Origin: Hyphomicrobiales bacterium
GTDB taxonomy: Bacteria > Pseudomonadota > Alphaproteobacteria > Rhizobiales > Devosiaceae
DNA length: 26,850 bases
Reading direction: 5' to 3'
NCBI GenBank assembly: GCA_026989045.1
Contig: JALSJY010000035.1
Coordinates: 1-26,850, forward strand
Shown: positions 1 through 6,794 of the stretch, in pieces
How positions within the stretch are numbered: position 1 is the first letter of the stretch
How the letters are laid out: every line of letters begins with the position of its first letter
Position numbers and translations under genes: made by a program
Notes under the pieces: generated by a model
Told to the model about the DNA's origin: nothing
Database searches by the model: none
Seen by the model: only the letters and a program-made list of their open reading frames with translations

Positions 1-1
1 C

Positions 2-76
2 CCAAGAGGTGACAGGCCAAGAGGTGACAGGCCAAGAGGTGACAGGCCAAGAAGTGATAAGCCAAGAGGCGACAGA
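2..76 (+). repeat. Five tandem 15-bp coding repeats (PRGDR units)
   Basis: Units CCAAGAGGTGACAGG at 2-16, 17-31 and 32-46 are identical. The units at 47-61 and 62-76 are diverged (PRSDK, PRGDR). They lie in frame in the tail of the gene that ends at 193, and the array may begin before the window. Three identical units suggest recent slippage or unequal expansion. Confidence 0.9.
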
Positions 77-193
77 TCAAGAGATGGCAAGTCTTTTGGC
101 GGCAAGTCTTCTGATGGCAAACCGCGAGGTAAGCCCTTTAGCGGCGGAAAGCCAAGAGGTTCTTCTTCTCGCTCTCATAAGCCAAGCAGGTAG
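2..193 (+). CDS. C-terminal tail of a probable RluB-type pseudouridine synthase (5' end outside window)
   Basis: The frame is open from the window edge to TAG at 191-193. It encodes a basic low-complexity tail: five PRGDR-type pentapeptides, then Gly/Lys/Ser/Arg-rich sequence (RDGKSFGGKSSDGKPRGKPF) ending RSHKPSR. No catalytic domain is inside the window. In many Hyphomicrobiales the gene just upstream of rsmD encodes a 23S rRNA pseudouridine synthase of the RluB/RsuA family with a long basic disordered C-terminal extension, which fits this tail. The stop lies only 2 nt before the rsmD ATG, so the two genes are probably co-transcribed and may be translationally coupled. The tail composition and stop are seen directly. 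The RluB identity is inferred from neighbourhood, and another RNA-binding protein with an RGG-like tail remains possible. Confidence 0.7.
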   Translation, partial: PRGDRPRGDRPRGDRPRSDKPRGDRSRDGKSFGGKSSDGKPRGKPFSGGKPRGSSSRSHKPSR

Positions 194-195
194 TA

Positions 196-747
196 ATGCG
201 CATTATCGCGGGGAAATTTCGATCTAAAAAACTCACCTCTCCAAAAGGCGATGATATTCGCCCTACTTCTGATCGGGTGCGCCAGTCTATTTTTAATATA
301 ATTTCGTCTCGCTTAGATCATGATTTTTCAGAGCAAAGAGTGCTAGATTTATTTGCTGGCACTGGCGCTATGGGAATAGAAGCAATTTCGCGCGGTGCTA
401 GTGAGGTAGTTTTTGTTGATAATGGACTTGAGGCACGCTCACTTATTCGCTCACACATTGATAGTTTTGGCATTGGCGGGCAAGCAAGATTGCTTAAACG
501 TGATGCGCTAAATCTTGGAAAAAACGAAAAATGCATTCCATTTAATATGATATTTATCGACCCGCCCTATGGCAAAAACTTAGGCAAAGCAGCATTAAAT
601 GCAGCACTTGAAAATGGCTGGATCGCTGATGGTGCAATTATTATCTTAGAAGAAAAAGCAAGACAGGAAATTGAATTTTCTGATGACTTAGAGCTGATTG
701 ATAGACGTAAATATGGGAATAGCGAAGTATATTTATTATGTGTTTAG
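196..747 (+). CDS. rsmD: 16S rRNA (guanine(966)-N(2))-methyltransferase RsmD
   Basis: A 183-residue class I SAM-dependent methyltransferase that in known members methylates G966 of 16S rRNA during 30S assembly. Visible features are the family N-terminus MRIIAGKFRSKKL (1-13), the RPTSDRVRQSIFN block (22-34) that contacts RNA, the SAM-binding loop DLFAGTGAMG (51-60), and the catalytic DPPYG motif (122-126) typical of base N-methyltransferases. The length matches the family (about 180-190). The ATG start gives the expected N-terminus and sits 2 nt after the upstream stop, with the upstream tail supplying its leader. All key residues are intact. Identity is firm from the motif set. Confidence 0.96.
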   Translation: MRIIAGKFRSKKLTSPKGDDIRPTSDRVRQSIFNIISSRLDHDFSEQRVLDLFAGTGAMGIEAISRGASEVVFVDNGLEARSLIRSHIDSFGIGGQARLLKRDALNLGKNEKCIPFNMIFIDPPYGKNLGKAALNAALENGWIADGAIIILEEKARQEIEFSDDLELIDRRKYGNSEVYLLCV

Positions 748-825
748 TATTTTGTTATTTTGCCGTTGCTAACGAATATAGTGAGTGTAACAATCCAGAA
801 TCTATTAGCTCTGTCGCATCTTTGT

Positions 826-862
826 TGGATTGCCACGCATCTTGCAGATGCTCGCAAAGACG
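826..862. repeat. Degenerate copy of a dispersed palindromic repeat
   Basis: This 37-bp segment starts TGGATTGC and ends CTCGCAAAGACG, the same two end blocks as the segment at 17352-17387. Between them is a perfect 6-bp inverted repeat GCATCT-TGC-AGATGC (837-851). The outer TGGATTG (826-832) is also mirrored by CAATCCA at 791-797. The stretch 748-896 between rsmD and the toxin-antitoxin promoter otherwise shows no gene. The two-copy similarity indicates a repeat family, but the name and genome copy number cannot be told from one window. Confidence 0.6.
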
Positions 863-896
863 TTAGAGTTTTTATTTTGAGGAAATTTAACAGTAC

Positions 897-932
897 TTGA
901 AAATCACTAAAATATGGTATACACGCATACCA
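897..932 (+). promoter_or_regulatory. Toxin-antitoxin promoter with overlapping palindromic operator
   Basis: TTGAAA at 897-902 is a candidate -35. TGGTATACA at 915-923 is an extended -10, with a short spacer of about 15 nt that an extended -10 would tolerate. The -10 lies within a perfect inverted repeat, TGGTAT-acacgc-ATACCA (915-932), a suitable binding site for the ribbon-helix-helix antitoxin encoded just downstream. Occupancy would block the promoter, giving the autoregulation usual for such modules. Transcription would start near 930, which rules out the in-frame ATG at 914 as the antitoxin start. Confidence 0.6.
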
Positions 933-946
933 ACAGGAGATATTTC

Positions 947-1180
947 ATGAGCAAACAAACCGCTATTAGATTGCCAGACGAAACATATCTTCGCTTGCAA
1001 TCATTATCTGCACGCACAGGTAGAACAAAAACTTTTTATATTAAACAAGCTATTGAAGAACATCTTGATGAGCTTGAAGATTTATATCTAGCTGAAAAAA
1101 TATCAGCTAAGATAAAATCTGGAAAAAGCCGCACATTTTCATTAGATGAGATGGAGCGTGAACTTGGCTTGGACAATTGA
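947..1180 (+). CDS. RelB-family ribbon-helix-helix antitoxin
   Basis: A 77-residue antitoxin. The N-terminal ribbon-helix-helix DNA-binding fold (about residues 4-48) is visible as TAIRLPDETYLRLQSLSART followed by GRTKTFYIKQAIEEHLDELE. The C-terminal part (about 50-77) is the charged tail that usually wraps the toxin. The start at 947 has a good ribosome site (AGGAGA at 935-940). An earlier in-frame ATG at 914 lies inside the promoter and palindrome and would add a non-family N-terminus. The toxin gene overlaps its 3' end in another frame, so the two are coupled. It probably represses its own promoter through the palindrome at 915-932. Family assignment is firm; the RelB versus generic CopG/ParD label is less so. 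Confidence 0.9.
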   Translation: MSKQTAIRLPDETYLRLQSLSARTGRTKTFYIKQAIEEHLDELEDLYLAEKISAKIKSGKSRTFSLDEMERELGLDN

Positions 1181-1433
1181 GTTAAGCCAAGAAGCCATTA
1201 GAAGCCTCAAAAAAATTTCCTCAACTGATGCAAAACGGATTAGAAATTATCTTAGAGAGCGCATTGAACCGCTAAAAGATCCAAAATTGCTAGGCAAGCA
1301 ATTAAAAGGTTCAAAATTGGGGTATTTCTGGCGCTATCGAGTTGGCGCTTATTGCCTGATTTGTGAAATCCAGCATGAAAAAATGATAGCTCTGGTGCTT
1401 ATTGTTGGGCATAGGAAAGATGTTTATTTGTAG
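1164..1433 (+). CDS. RelE/ParE-superfamily toxin
   Basis: A small basic protein (89 residues from the proposed TTG) with the RelE-type pattern: N-terminus AWTIELSQEAIRSLKKI, a middle helix rich in Arg/Lys, then LGKQLKGSKLGYFWRYRVG, and a C-terminal strand ending GHRKDVYL. RelE toxins cut mRNA on the ribosome, while ParE relatives inhibit gyrase; the sequence alone does not settle which. The YxWRYRVG and HRKDVY blocks are the conserved basic face of the family. I chose TTG at 1164 because it gives the family's usual (M)AWTIEL start and has GGAG 7 nt upstream (1153-1156). An ATG at 1146 in the same frame is possible. The gene overlaps the antitoxin by 17 nt. It looks intact. Confidence 0.88.
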   Translation: MAWTIELSQEAIRSLKKISSTDAKRIRNYLRERIEPLKDPKLLGKQLKGSKLGYFWRYRVGAYCLICEIQHEKMIALVLIVGHRKDVYL

Positions 1434-1517
1434 TTGTTTGCTATTTTATTCGCAGCATCTATCCACTTTTTATAGTTTATAACTCCGTTGCGCAAAATTC
1501 CACCTTCACCACACACC

Positions 1518-1626
1518 TCGTCATCTTCGGGCTTGACCCGAAGATCCATAAGGCGTTGAAATTTATAGCAAAATTATTCTCTTGCGGCATTTTTCTGGAT
1601 TATCGGATCAAGTCCGATAATGACGA
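1518..1626. repeat. Nested palindromic dispersed repeat (two 31-nt inverted arms)
   Basis: Arm 1 (1518-1548) and arm 2 (1596-1626) are reverse complements of each other at 25 of 31 positions. Each arm is itself a palindrome: CTTCGGGcttgaCCCGAAG in arm 1 and TTATCGGAtcaagTCCGATAA in arm 2. The six differences between the arms fall into three compensated pairs, so self-pairing of each arm is kept. Repeats of this look (TCGTCATnnTCGG...) are widespread in alphaproteobacteria. The element lies in the 249-bp gap between the toxin gene and the 3' end of gshA and could act as a transcription terminator for either strand. Nothing else is seen in 1434-1682. Confidence 0.8.
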
Positions 1627-1682
1627 ACGGAGGGTGTTTAAGCAGCTTCTTCCTTCTCTCCAAGGGTAGAAGGAGCAACCCC

Positions 1683-3053
1683 CTAATAAGCCGCATCTGT
1701 AAACACCCTAGAAATATCGCCATTCCATTTGCCATGATAAAGCTCAAGCATTCTTTGTGCCAGCGTCTTGCCAGTTTTTAGTGTGTAATCTAGCGGTGCG
1801 AGATGATGCACCTCGTTCATGCCTTCGCCATTAAGCTGGTTGCGAGCCACCAATCCCGCTTTTGAAATATCAACCATTTGCTTGGCAATATCTTGCACTT
1901 TGCCTTTGCGAAACTCTGTATCTAGAGCAGTTTTTGGCACTTGGTTGCGCAAATCATTGCGCTCCTCTTCGCTCCAAGTTTTTACCAAATCCCATGCCGC
2001 ATCAAGAGCGGTTTGGTCGTAAAATATTCCTGCCCACAGCGCTGGAAGGGCGCAGATTTCTGCCCATGGTGCGCCGTCTGCTCCTCGCATTTCCAGAAAT
2101 TGTTTGAGGCGAACTTCGGGGAAAATTGTTGAAATATGATCTTCCCAATCTTGCACAGTGGGCTTTTCACCCTTTAATTGCGGTAATTCCCCCTTGAGGA
2201 AATCACGGAAATTCTCGCCAGCAACATTGATATATTTCTTATCTCGCATCACAAAATACATTGGCACATCAAGCGCATAATCAACATAGCGCTCAAAACT
2301 CATGCCGTCCTCAAACGCAAATGGCAACATGCCCGTGCGATCATTATCGGTATGTTTCCAGATATGCGAGCGATAAGATAAATACCCATTTGGCTTGCCA
2401 TCAAGAAATGGCGAATTGGCGAATAGGGCGGTGGCAATCGGTTGTAGCGCCAGACTAACCCTTAGCTTTTTCACCATATCGCTCTCAGAAGAAAAGTCGA
2501 GATTCACCTGCACGGTGCAGGAGCGCATCATCATAGATGTGCCAAGTGTGCCCACCTTTTCCATATATGGTTTCATAATATTATAGCGGCTTTTGGGCAT
2601 AAGCGGAATTTCATCTAATCCCCAAGTGGGGGCAACCCCCATACCCAAAAACCCAATGCCCATCGGCTCAGCTACTTTTGAAAGCATTTTTAGATGGGTT
2701 GCAGTTTCGGCACAGGTTTGATGCACGTTATTTAATGGTGCGCCAGAAAGCTCAAACTGCCCGCCCGGTTCTAGCGAAATAGCCGCACCTGTATTTAGGC
2801 ATTTAAGGCCAATAATATTGCCCTCATCGAGCAAAGGTAGCCAATTCTCAAGTGCCATAATGCCTTTTAATAAGGTCTCAATGCCATTTTCGCCAAAATA
2901 TGGAACTGGCGAATTATCTTTTTTATAAAAGGTAAATTTCTCATGTTCAGTGCCAATGCGCCAATCAGATTTTGGCTTGTTGCCCTTTGAGAGAGCTTCG
3001 ATTAAGTCCGCCTTTGATTCTATCATCGGCGAAACAATATTATTTAAAGCCAT
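1683..3053 (-). CDS. gshA: Glutamate-cysteine ligase (plant/alphaproteobacterial GCS2 type)
   Basis: A 456-residue ATP-dependent ligase joining glutamate and cysteine, the first step of glutathione synthesis in the cytoplasm. It belongs to the GCS2 class found in alphaproteobacteria and plants, not the enterobacterial GshA class. Visible motifs are WRIGTEHEKF (31-40), the glutamate/metal-binding core, and SLEPGGQFELSG (93-104), followed by the family's MPKSRYNIM and SCTVQVNLDFSSE segments. Length matches rhizobial homologues (about 457). rsmE lies 93 bp upstream on the same strand, so the two may share a transcript; rsmE-gshA proximity is common in Hyphomicrobiales. The ribosome site is weak (AGG about 10 nt before ATG). 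A plant-type redox regulation cysteine pair cannot be judged from sequence. Confidence 0.95.
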   Translation of the reverse strand: MALNNIVSPMIESKADLIEALSKGNKPKSDWRIGTEHEKFTFYKKDNSPVPYFGENGIETLLKGIMALENWLPLLDEGNIIGLKCLNTGAAISLEPGGQFELSGAPLNNVHQTCAETATHLKMLSKVAEPMGIGFLGMGVAPTWGLDEIPLMPKSRYNIMKPYMEKVGTLGTSMMMRSCTVQVNLDFSSESDMVKKLRVSLALQPIATALFANSPFLDGKPNGYLSYRSHIWKHTDNDRTGMLPFAFEDGMSFERYVDYALDVPMYFVMRDKKYINVAGENFRDFLKGELPQLKGEKPTVQDWEDHISTIFPEVRLKQFLEMRGADGAPWAEICALPALWAGIFYDQTALDAAWDLVKTWSEEERNDLRNQVPKTALDTEFRKGKVQDIAKQMVDISKAGLVARNQLNGEGMNEVHHLAPLDYTLKTGKTLAQRMLELYHGKWNGDISRVFTDAAY

Positions 3054-3146
3054 AAAGCCAAAACCTATTTTTTAGAAAATCTAGCTCCACTCATATAAAG
3101 CCAATTTCTTTGATGCAAGTCTTTTATCGTATTTTACCGATGAACG

Positions 3147-3890
3147 TTACAAATTTATTACAGCCTGAATAAGTGCAAGTGCTGCAACCGCCGCCGTATC
3201 GGCTCTTAAAATTCTCTCACCCAAGGAGATAGGCACAATAAAATCCTTGCTATGCAATAACTCTAGCTCCTCATCAGAAAAGCCACCCTCTGGCCCAATC
3301 AGCAAGCCAATTTTTTGCGCCTTTAAGTCCTGAAGTGTTTTTATAGGTGAGCCTGCCTGCTTGCTTTCATCAGCCAATATAAGTTTACGCTCACCATGAA
3401 TTTCTTGCCAATTCTCAACTAGGTTTTTAAGGTTTATCTGTTGCTTAATTTCTGGCAGATTTAGCACCTCACATTGTTGCGCCGCCTCAATCACATTAGC
3501 TTTTATCTTATCGATATTTATCTTTGGATTTTGCGTATATTGGGTAATTACGGGTTGAATTATTCCAGCCCCCATTTCGGTAGCTTTTTGCATCATATAG
3601 TCAAGGCGAGCTTTTTTTAGTGGCGCAAAGCCATAATAAATATTACTAGGCTTTGGCTGTTTGGCAATTTGCTCAAGAAGCAGAATATTTGCTGATTTTT
3701 TGGAAGCGCTTTCAATTCTCGCCAGCCAAGCACCATCAATGCCATTAAAGATAATCAGCTCATCGCCAGTTTTTTTACGTAAAACATTGATGAGATGATT
3801 TGCTTTATTGCGCTCAAGATCAATCATTACATCTTGCTGCAAATCATTATTTACAAAGGTTCTTATAAGATTTTTATTTGTGCGAGGCAT
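3147..3890 (-). CDS. rsmE: 16S rRNA (uracil(1498)-N(3))-methyltransferase RsmE
   Basis: A SPOUT-family methyltransferase, 247 residues from the chosen ATG at 3890, that in known members methylates U1498 of 16S rRNA. An N-terminal PUA-like RNA-binding part (about 1-75, RTFVNND and HLINVLRKKTGDEL) is followed by the knotted catalytic domain with the SAM-binding loops LIGPEGGFSDEE (197-208) and SLGERILRADTA (222-233). The open frame extends 42 codons further upstream (to 4016), but that extension is not family-like and would run antisense into ubiA. The ATG at 3890 has an AAGG ribosome site and gives the usual RTF start. It is divergent from ubiA with only 44 bp between them. Confidence 0.95.
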   Translation of the reverse strand: MPRTNKNLIRTFVNNDLQQDVMIDLERNKANHLINVLRKKTGDELIIFNGIDGAWLARIESASKKSANILLLEQIAKQPKPSNIYYGFAPLKKARLDYMMQKATEMGAGIIQPVITQYTQNPKINIDKIKANVIEAAQQCEVLNLPEIKQQINLKNLVENWQEIHGERKLILADESKQAGSPIKTLQDLKAQKIGLLIGPEGGFSDEELELLHSKDFIVPISLGERILRADTAAVAALALIQAVINL

Positions 3891-3934
3891 ATCTAACCTT
3901 GAATGATGGTTTGTGTTAATTCTATAAGGTAAAA

Positions 3935-4861
3935 ATGACAAAAGAAAAAACAAAAATTGCCGATGCCAACAAAGATAATTGGGTCGATAGGTTTGCGCCA
4001 AGTTTTGCCAAACCATATTTGCGCCTAATGCGCCTTGATAGACCGATTGGCTTTTGGCTATTATTTTGGCCGTGTGTTTTTTCGCTCTTTTTAGCTAATA
4101 TCGCCCAATCAGAAGCAATAATAAACTGGCTCTATCTAGCTTTATTTTTTATCGGGGCAATTGTCATGCGTGGCGCTGGTTGCACATTTAATGATATTGT
4201 TGATAGAGATATTGATAGAAAGGTTGCCCGAACCCGATTGCGTCCGATTGCCAGTGGGCAAGTCAGCGTAAAAAAAGCTACCATATTCTTAGTTGCTCAA
4301 TTGCTAATTGGCTTAATAATCCTATTACAATTTAATCTTTTTACTATTTTACTAGGCGCTTCTTCGCTTATTTTGGTGATAATTTACCCATTCATGAAAC
4401 GCATTACATGGTGGCCGCAATTATTTTTAGGTCTGGCTTTTTCTTGGGGGGCGCTAATTGGTTGGTCGGCGGTGTTTGGTTCATTAAGCCTTGCGCCAAT
4501 CCTGCTTTATATCGGGTGCATATTATGGACTATTGGATATGATACAATTTATGCCATGCAAGATATTGAAGATGATGCGCTTATCGGGGTGAAATCCACC
4601 GCAATTTTATTTAGCAAAAACACTACAGCAATCGTGGCTTTGTTTTACATTGGTGCATTTAGCCTATGGATTAGTGCAGGCCTTGTTGCAGGGGCGAGAA
4701 CATCATTTCTACAGGGGTCAATAATAGCTGCTCTTATATTAGTATGGCAGGTATTAAACCTAAATTCAGCTAAGCAGGGCAATGCCTTATTGCGCTTTAA
4801 GGCCAATCACTTTGTAGGATTGGCCTTAAGTTTAGCACTATATTTAGGAAGTCTATCTTAA
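3935..4861 (+). CDS. ubiA: 4-hydroxybenzoate polyprenyltransferase UbiA
   Basis: An integral membrane prenyltransferase of 308 residues that attaches the polyprenyl tail to 4-hydroxybenzoate in ubiquinone synthesis. Both Asp-rich motifs that hold the Mg-diphosphate are present: NDIVDRDID (86-94) and DTIYAMQDIEDD (203-214). The family block RLRPIASGQ follows the first motif. About eight to nine hydrophobic segments span the rest. The N-terminus (about 30 residues, ending PYLRLMRLDRPIGFWLLFWP) matches alphaproteobacterial UbiA. An AAGG ribosome site precedes the ATG. Its 3' end is 1 bp from the stop of the convergent DUF6101 gene, so no separate terminator fits there. The polyprenyl length cannot be deduced. 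Confidence 0.95.
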   Translation: MTKEKTKIADANKDNWVDRFAPSFAKPYLRLMRLDRPIGFWLLFWPCVFSLFLANIAQSEAIINWLYLALFFIGAIVMRGAGCTFNDIVDRDIDRKVARTRLRPIASGQVSVKKATIFLVAQLLIGLIILLQFNLFTILLGASSLILVIIYPFMKRITWWPQLFLGLAFSWGALIGWSAVFGSLSLAPILLYIGCILWTIGYDTIYAMQDIEDDALIGVKSTAILFSKNTTAIVALFYIGAFSLWISAGLVAGARTSFLQGSIIAALILVWQVLNLNSAKQGNALLRFKANHFVGLALSLALYLGSLS

Positions 4862-4862
4862 A

Positions 4863-5357
4863 TTATTTACGTCTGTTGAGAAATCTTGGGCGACGCTTAG
4901 TTTCACCAACAGCTTTTTTACGCTCATTAGAATTGCCAAGCATAACACCATCAACTTGATGGCTATAAGGCATTAAGCCGCCATCACCTGCTCTGATAAA
5001 TAAAGGTAGGCGTAATTTCTTACCCCAATTTTGCCACTCAGCAACAACGTTTAAATTACCTATTTCACGAAAAACCATATAGTTTAATGACTCATCTTTA
5101 TGAATTAGCGCAATCTCACTAGAAAGCTCACCCTCATCAGAAATAATAGTGCTAATCGCCACGCCATAATATTCTTCAACAAGCACTTTAACTTTAACAA
5201 TATCGCCACTTTCACTAAGCTTTTTGCGAATTGTTAGTGTTTTATTTTCGCTCTTCTTTTCATTATCATTAGCTGGAGCATGATGCACGCCAGCAAAATG
5301 CGCTTTACCAAATAACAATATGGTTGATGAACCAACCACCCCAATATCTTGTGCCAT
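4863..5357 (-). CDS. DUF6101-like hypothetical protein
   Basis: A 164-residue soluble protein with no signal peptide or membrane segment. I recognise it as the hypothetical protein (DUF6101-like) that sits between ubiA and cysQ in rhizobial genomes; this rests on synteny and memory, not a visible catalytic motif. The N-terminal part contains a HHAPAND segment, the middle (about 45-125) alternates charged and hydrophobic stretches suggesting a beta-rich fold (VKVKVLVEEYYGVAI, EIALIHKDESLNYMVF), and the C-terminus is strongly basic (KRRPRFLNRRK), compatible with nucleic-acid or membrane-surface binding. A good ribosome site (AGGAAG) precedes the ATG. No function is claimed. Confidence 0.75.
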   Translation of the reverse strand: MAQDIGVVGSSTILLFGKAHFAGVHHAPANDNEKKSENKTLTIRKKLSESGDIVKVKVLVEEYYGVAISTIISDEGELSSEIALIHKDESLNYMVFREIGNLNVVAEWQNWGKKLRLPLFIRAGDGGLMPYSHQVDGVMLGNSNERKKAVGETKRRPRFLNRRK

Positions 5358-5456
5358 AATTAAAATCTTCCTGTTAACTTCACTAAGAGCTATTTTTGTT
5401 TTTCTGCTCTCTTGAAAATGAAATTAGCAAATGCCAATGAGAATGAACTTAATATA

Positions 5457-5528
5457 TTGGGTTAAAATTTCCTTGCTTTACAAAAGGGTTAGCAGATAGT
5501 TATTCGCTATAAGAAGCTATTAACCCAA
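5457..5528. repeat. Intergenic inverted repeat with a competing inner arm
   Basis: A perfect 9-bp inverted repeat, TTGGGTTAA (5457-5465) and TTAACCCAA (5520-5528), encloses a second GGGTTAGC (5486-5493) that can pair with the same 3' arm. An inner ATAG/CTAT (5496-5499, 5507-5510) adds a small hairpin. It lies in the 330-bp gap between the divergent DUF6101 and cysQ genes, which also holds the repeat at 5585-5653. No gene is seen in the gap; both promoters should lie here. Confidence 0.55.
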
Positions 5529-5584
5529 CAGTTTTACTTGTGCTTTACTATTAGCTCATCTATCAAATAATATTGAGCTATTGA

Positions 5585-5653
5585 TGTCATTCTGAGTAAA
5601 ACGAAGGATCTATGTGCAACAATAAAGATTCTTCAACTATGTCTCAAAATTTC
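5585..5653. repeat. Degenerate palindromic dispersed repeat (TGTCATTCTGAG type), copy 1
   Basis: The left arm TGTCATTCTGAGTAAAACGAAGGATCT-like sequence (5585-5611) is mirrored, with decay, by AGATTCTTC...CAAAAT (5626-5653). The same ends and inverted layout occur at 11013-11080. The TGTCATTCTGAGCGAA...GGATCT pattern is a familiar dispersed-repeat sequence in many bacterial genomes. Confidence 0.55.
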
Positions 5654-5687
5654 ATTTCGTTATCAACTTTTTCTTAGAGCCTATTTT

Positions 5688-6509
5688 ATGGATGCAATTC
5701 TTAAAGACCAATATGAAAGCGATTTAGAGCTATTACGCTCAAGTGCTGTCATGGCAGGAATTGTTGCACTTAGTTACTTTCGACGCCAAATAAAAAGCTG
5801 GACTAAAGATAATGCCTCTCCCGTTACTGAGGCTGATTTTAAAGTTGATCAGCTTTTATTTCAAAGCCTGATGGCAGCAAGGCCAGATTATGGCTGGTTA
5901 AGTGAAGAGAGCGCTGATGATTTAGCACGCTTGAAAAAAGAATATGTTTTTGTTGTTGATCCAATAGATGGCACTCGCGCTTTTATGCGGGGTAATAATT
6001 GTTGGACAATTTCTTTAGCAATAGTAAAAAATGGCAAAACAATTGCGGGGGTTATTTATGCCCCAGCCCGTGATGAATTATATGAAGCCAGTGCAGGCGG
6101 TGGAGCTTTTTTAAATAGCAAACCGATTTGCAGAGATAAAATAATAAGTTTTGATAAAACCGCCTTGCCAAAAATTACCTCTATTGGCGCTGTAGATATA
6201 GAATTGAAAGCAAAGGGGTTGGAGTTTATAAAGGGCGAAGACTTTCCTTCACTTGCTTATCGTTTGGTGCAGGTAGCAACAGGTGCGTTAGATGTAGCAT
6301 TGGCAAGGCGTGGTGCACAAGATTGGGACATTGCTGCGGCCTCAATAATATTAGAGGAATGCGGCATTGAAATAGAAGATGTATGTTGTGGCAAACCAAT
6401 ATTTAATAAACAAGAAATAAGACATGGCGCACTTGCAACTATGAGTGATATTTCGCTAAAACCAATGATAAGTGGAATATTAAGAAAAATTTATGGCTGC
6501 CCTAAATAA
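5688..6509 (+). CDS. cysQ: 3'(2'),5'-bisphosphate nucleotidase CysQ / inositol monophosphatase family
   Basis: A 273-residue Mg-dependent, Li-sensitive-type phosphatase of the IMPase superfamily. Metal-binding residues are visible: SPVTEADFKVD (44-54), LSEES (71-75), DPIDGTRAFMRG (91-102) and QDWDIAAASIILEECG (211-226). The SLAYRLVQVATGALD segment before the WD motif is typical of the rhizobial CysQ-like subgroup. CysQ removes the phosphate from 3'-phosphoadenosine 5'-phosphate, recycling the by-product of sulfate assimilation and acyl-carrier-protein maturation. Substrate cannot be fixed by sequence alone; inositol phosphate remains possible. It leads a plus-strand run into DUF4170 (45-bp gap) and the O-antigen-ligase-like gene. 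No strong Shine-Dalgarno is seen, but the ATG fits family length. Confidence 0.85.
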   Translation: MDAILKDQYESDLELLRSSAVMAGIVALSYFRRQIKSWTKDNASPVTEADFKVDQLLFQSLMAARPDYGWLSEESADDLARLKKEYVFVVDPIDGTRAFMRGNNCWTISLAIVKNGKTIAGVIYAPARDELYEASAGGGAFLNSKPICRDKIISFDKTALPKITSIGAVDIELKAKGLEFIKGEDFPSLAYRLVQVATGALDVALARRGAQDWDIAAASIILEECGIEIEDVCCGKPIFNKQEIRHGALATMSDISLKPMISGILRKIYGCPK

Positions 6510-6554
6510 AACAAAGCCTAAAGAGAAATAAAATCAACAACCAAGGATAATCAA

Positions 6555-6794
6555 ATGAATAAAACGCCTGACAAACAACTTTTACATATGGTAATCGGGG
6601 GAGAGTTATCCGACCTTGAAAATGTAGAATTTGCGAACCTTGATGAGGTGGAAGTGGTTGGCCTTTATCCAAATTATGCAGGCGCTTATGATGTATGGAA
6701 AACAAAGGCGCAAATGTCAGTTGATAATGCTCATATGCGCTATTTCATCGTCCATCTGCACCGCCTTATGGATCCGGAGCATGATGAGAAGTGA
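6555..6794 (+). CDS. DUF4170 domain protein
   Basis: A 79-residue protein that is nearly all DUF4170 domain: LLHMVIGGELSDLENVEF (9-26), VGLYPNYAGAYDVWKTKAQ and the C-terminal block MRYFIVHLHRLMDPE. The family is small, conserved in alphaproteobacteria and has no established function. It typically sits between cysQ and the Kdo transferase gene waaA in Hyphomicrobiales, so a link to envelope glycolipid synthesis has been plausible. Here its stop overlaps the GTG start of the next gene (GTGA), so it is coupled instead to an O-antigen-ligase-like membrane protein. A clear AAGGA ribosome site precedes the ATG. Confidence 0.9.
   Translation: MNKTPDKQLLHMVIGGELSDLENVEFANLDEVEVVGLYPNYAGAYDVWKTKAQMSVDNAHMRYFIVHLHRLMDPEHDEK

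Noticed and set aside
9..227. Open frame rich in QEVTGQEV repeats overlapping the rsmD start
   Set aside because: It is an out-of-frame reading of the 15-bp repeats; the frame ending at 193 gives a family-like basic tail and the proper spacing to rsmD.
914..946. Upstream ATG as the antitoxin start
   Set aside because: It lies within the -10 and operator, has no ribosome site and adds residues not seen in the family.
3891..4016. 42-codon N-terminal extension of RsmE
   Set aside because: It would overlap the ubiA coding region on the other strand and has no family similarity; ATG 3890 has a ribosome site.
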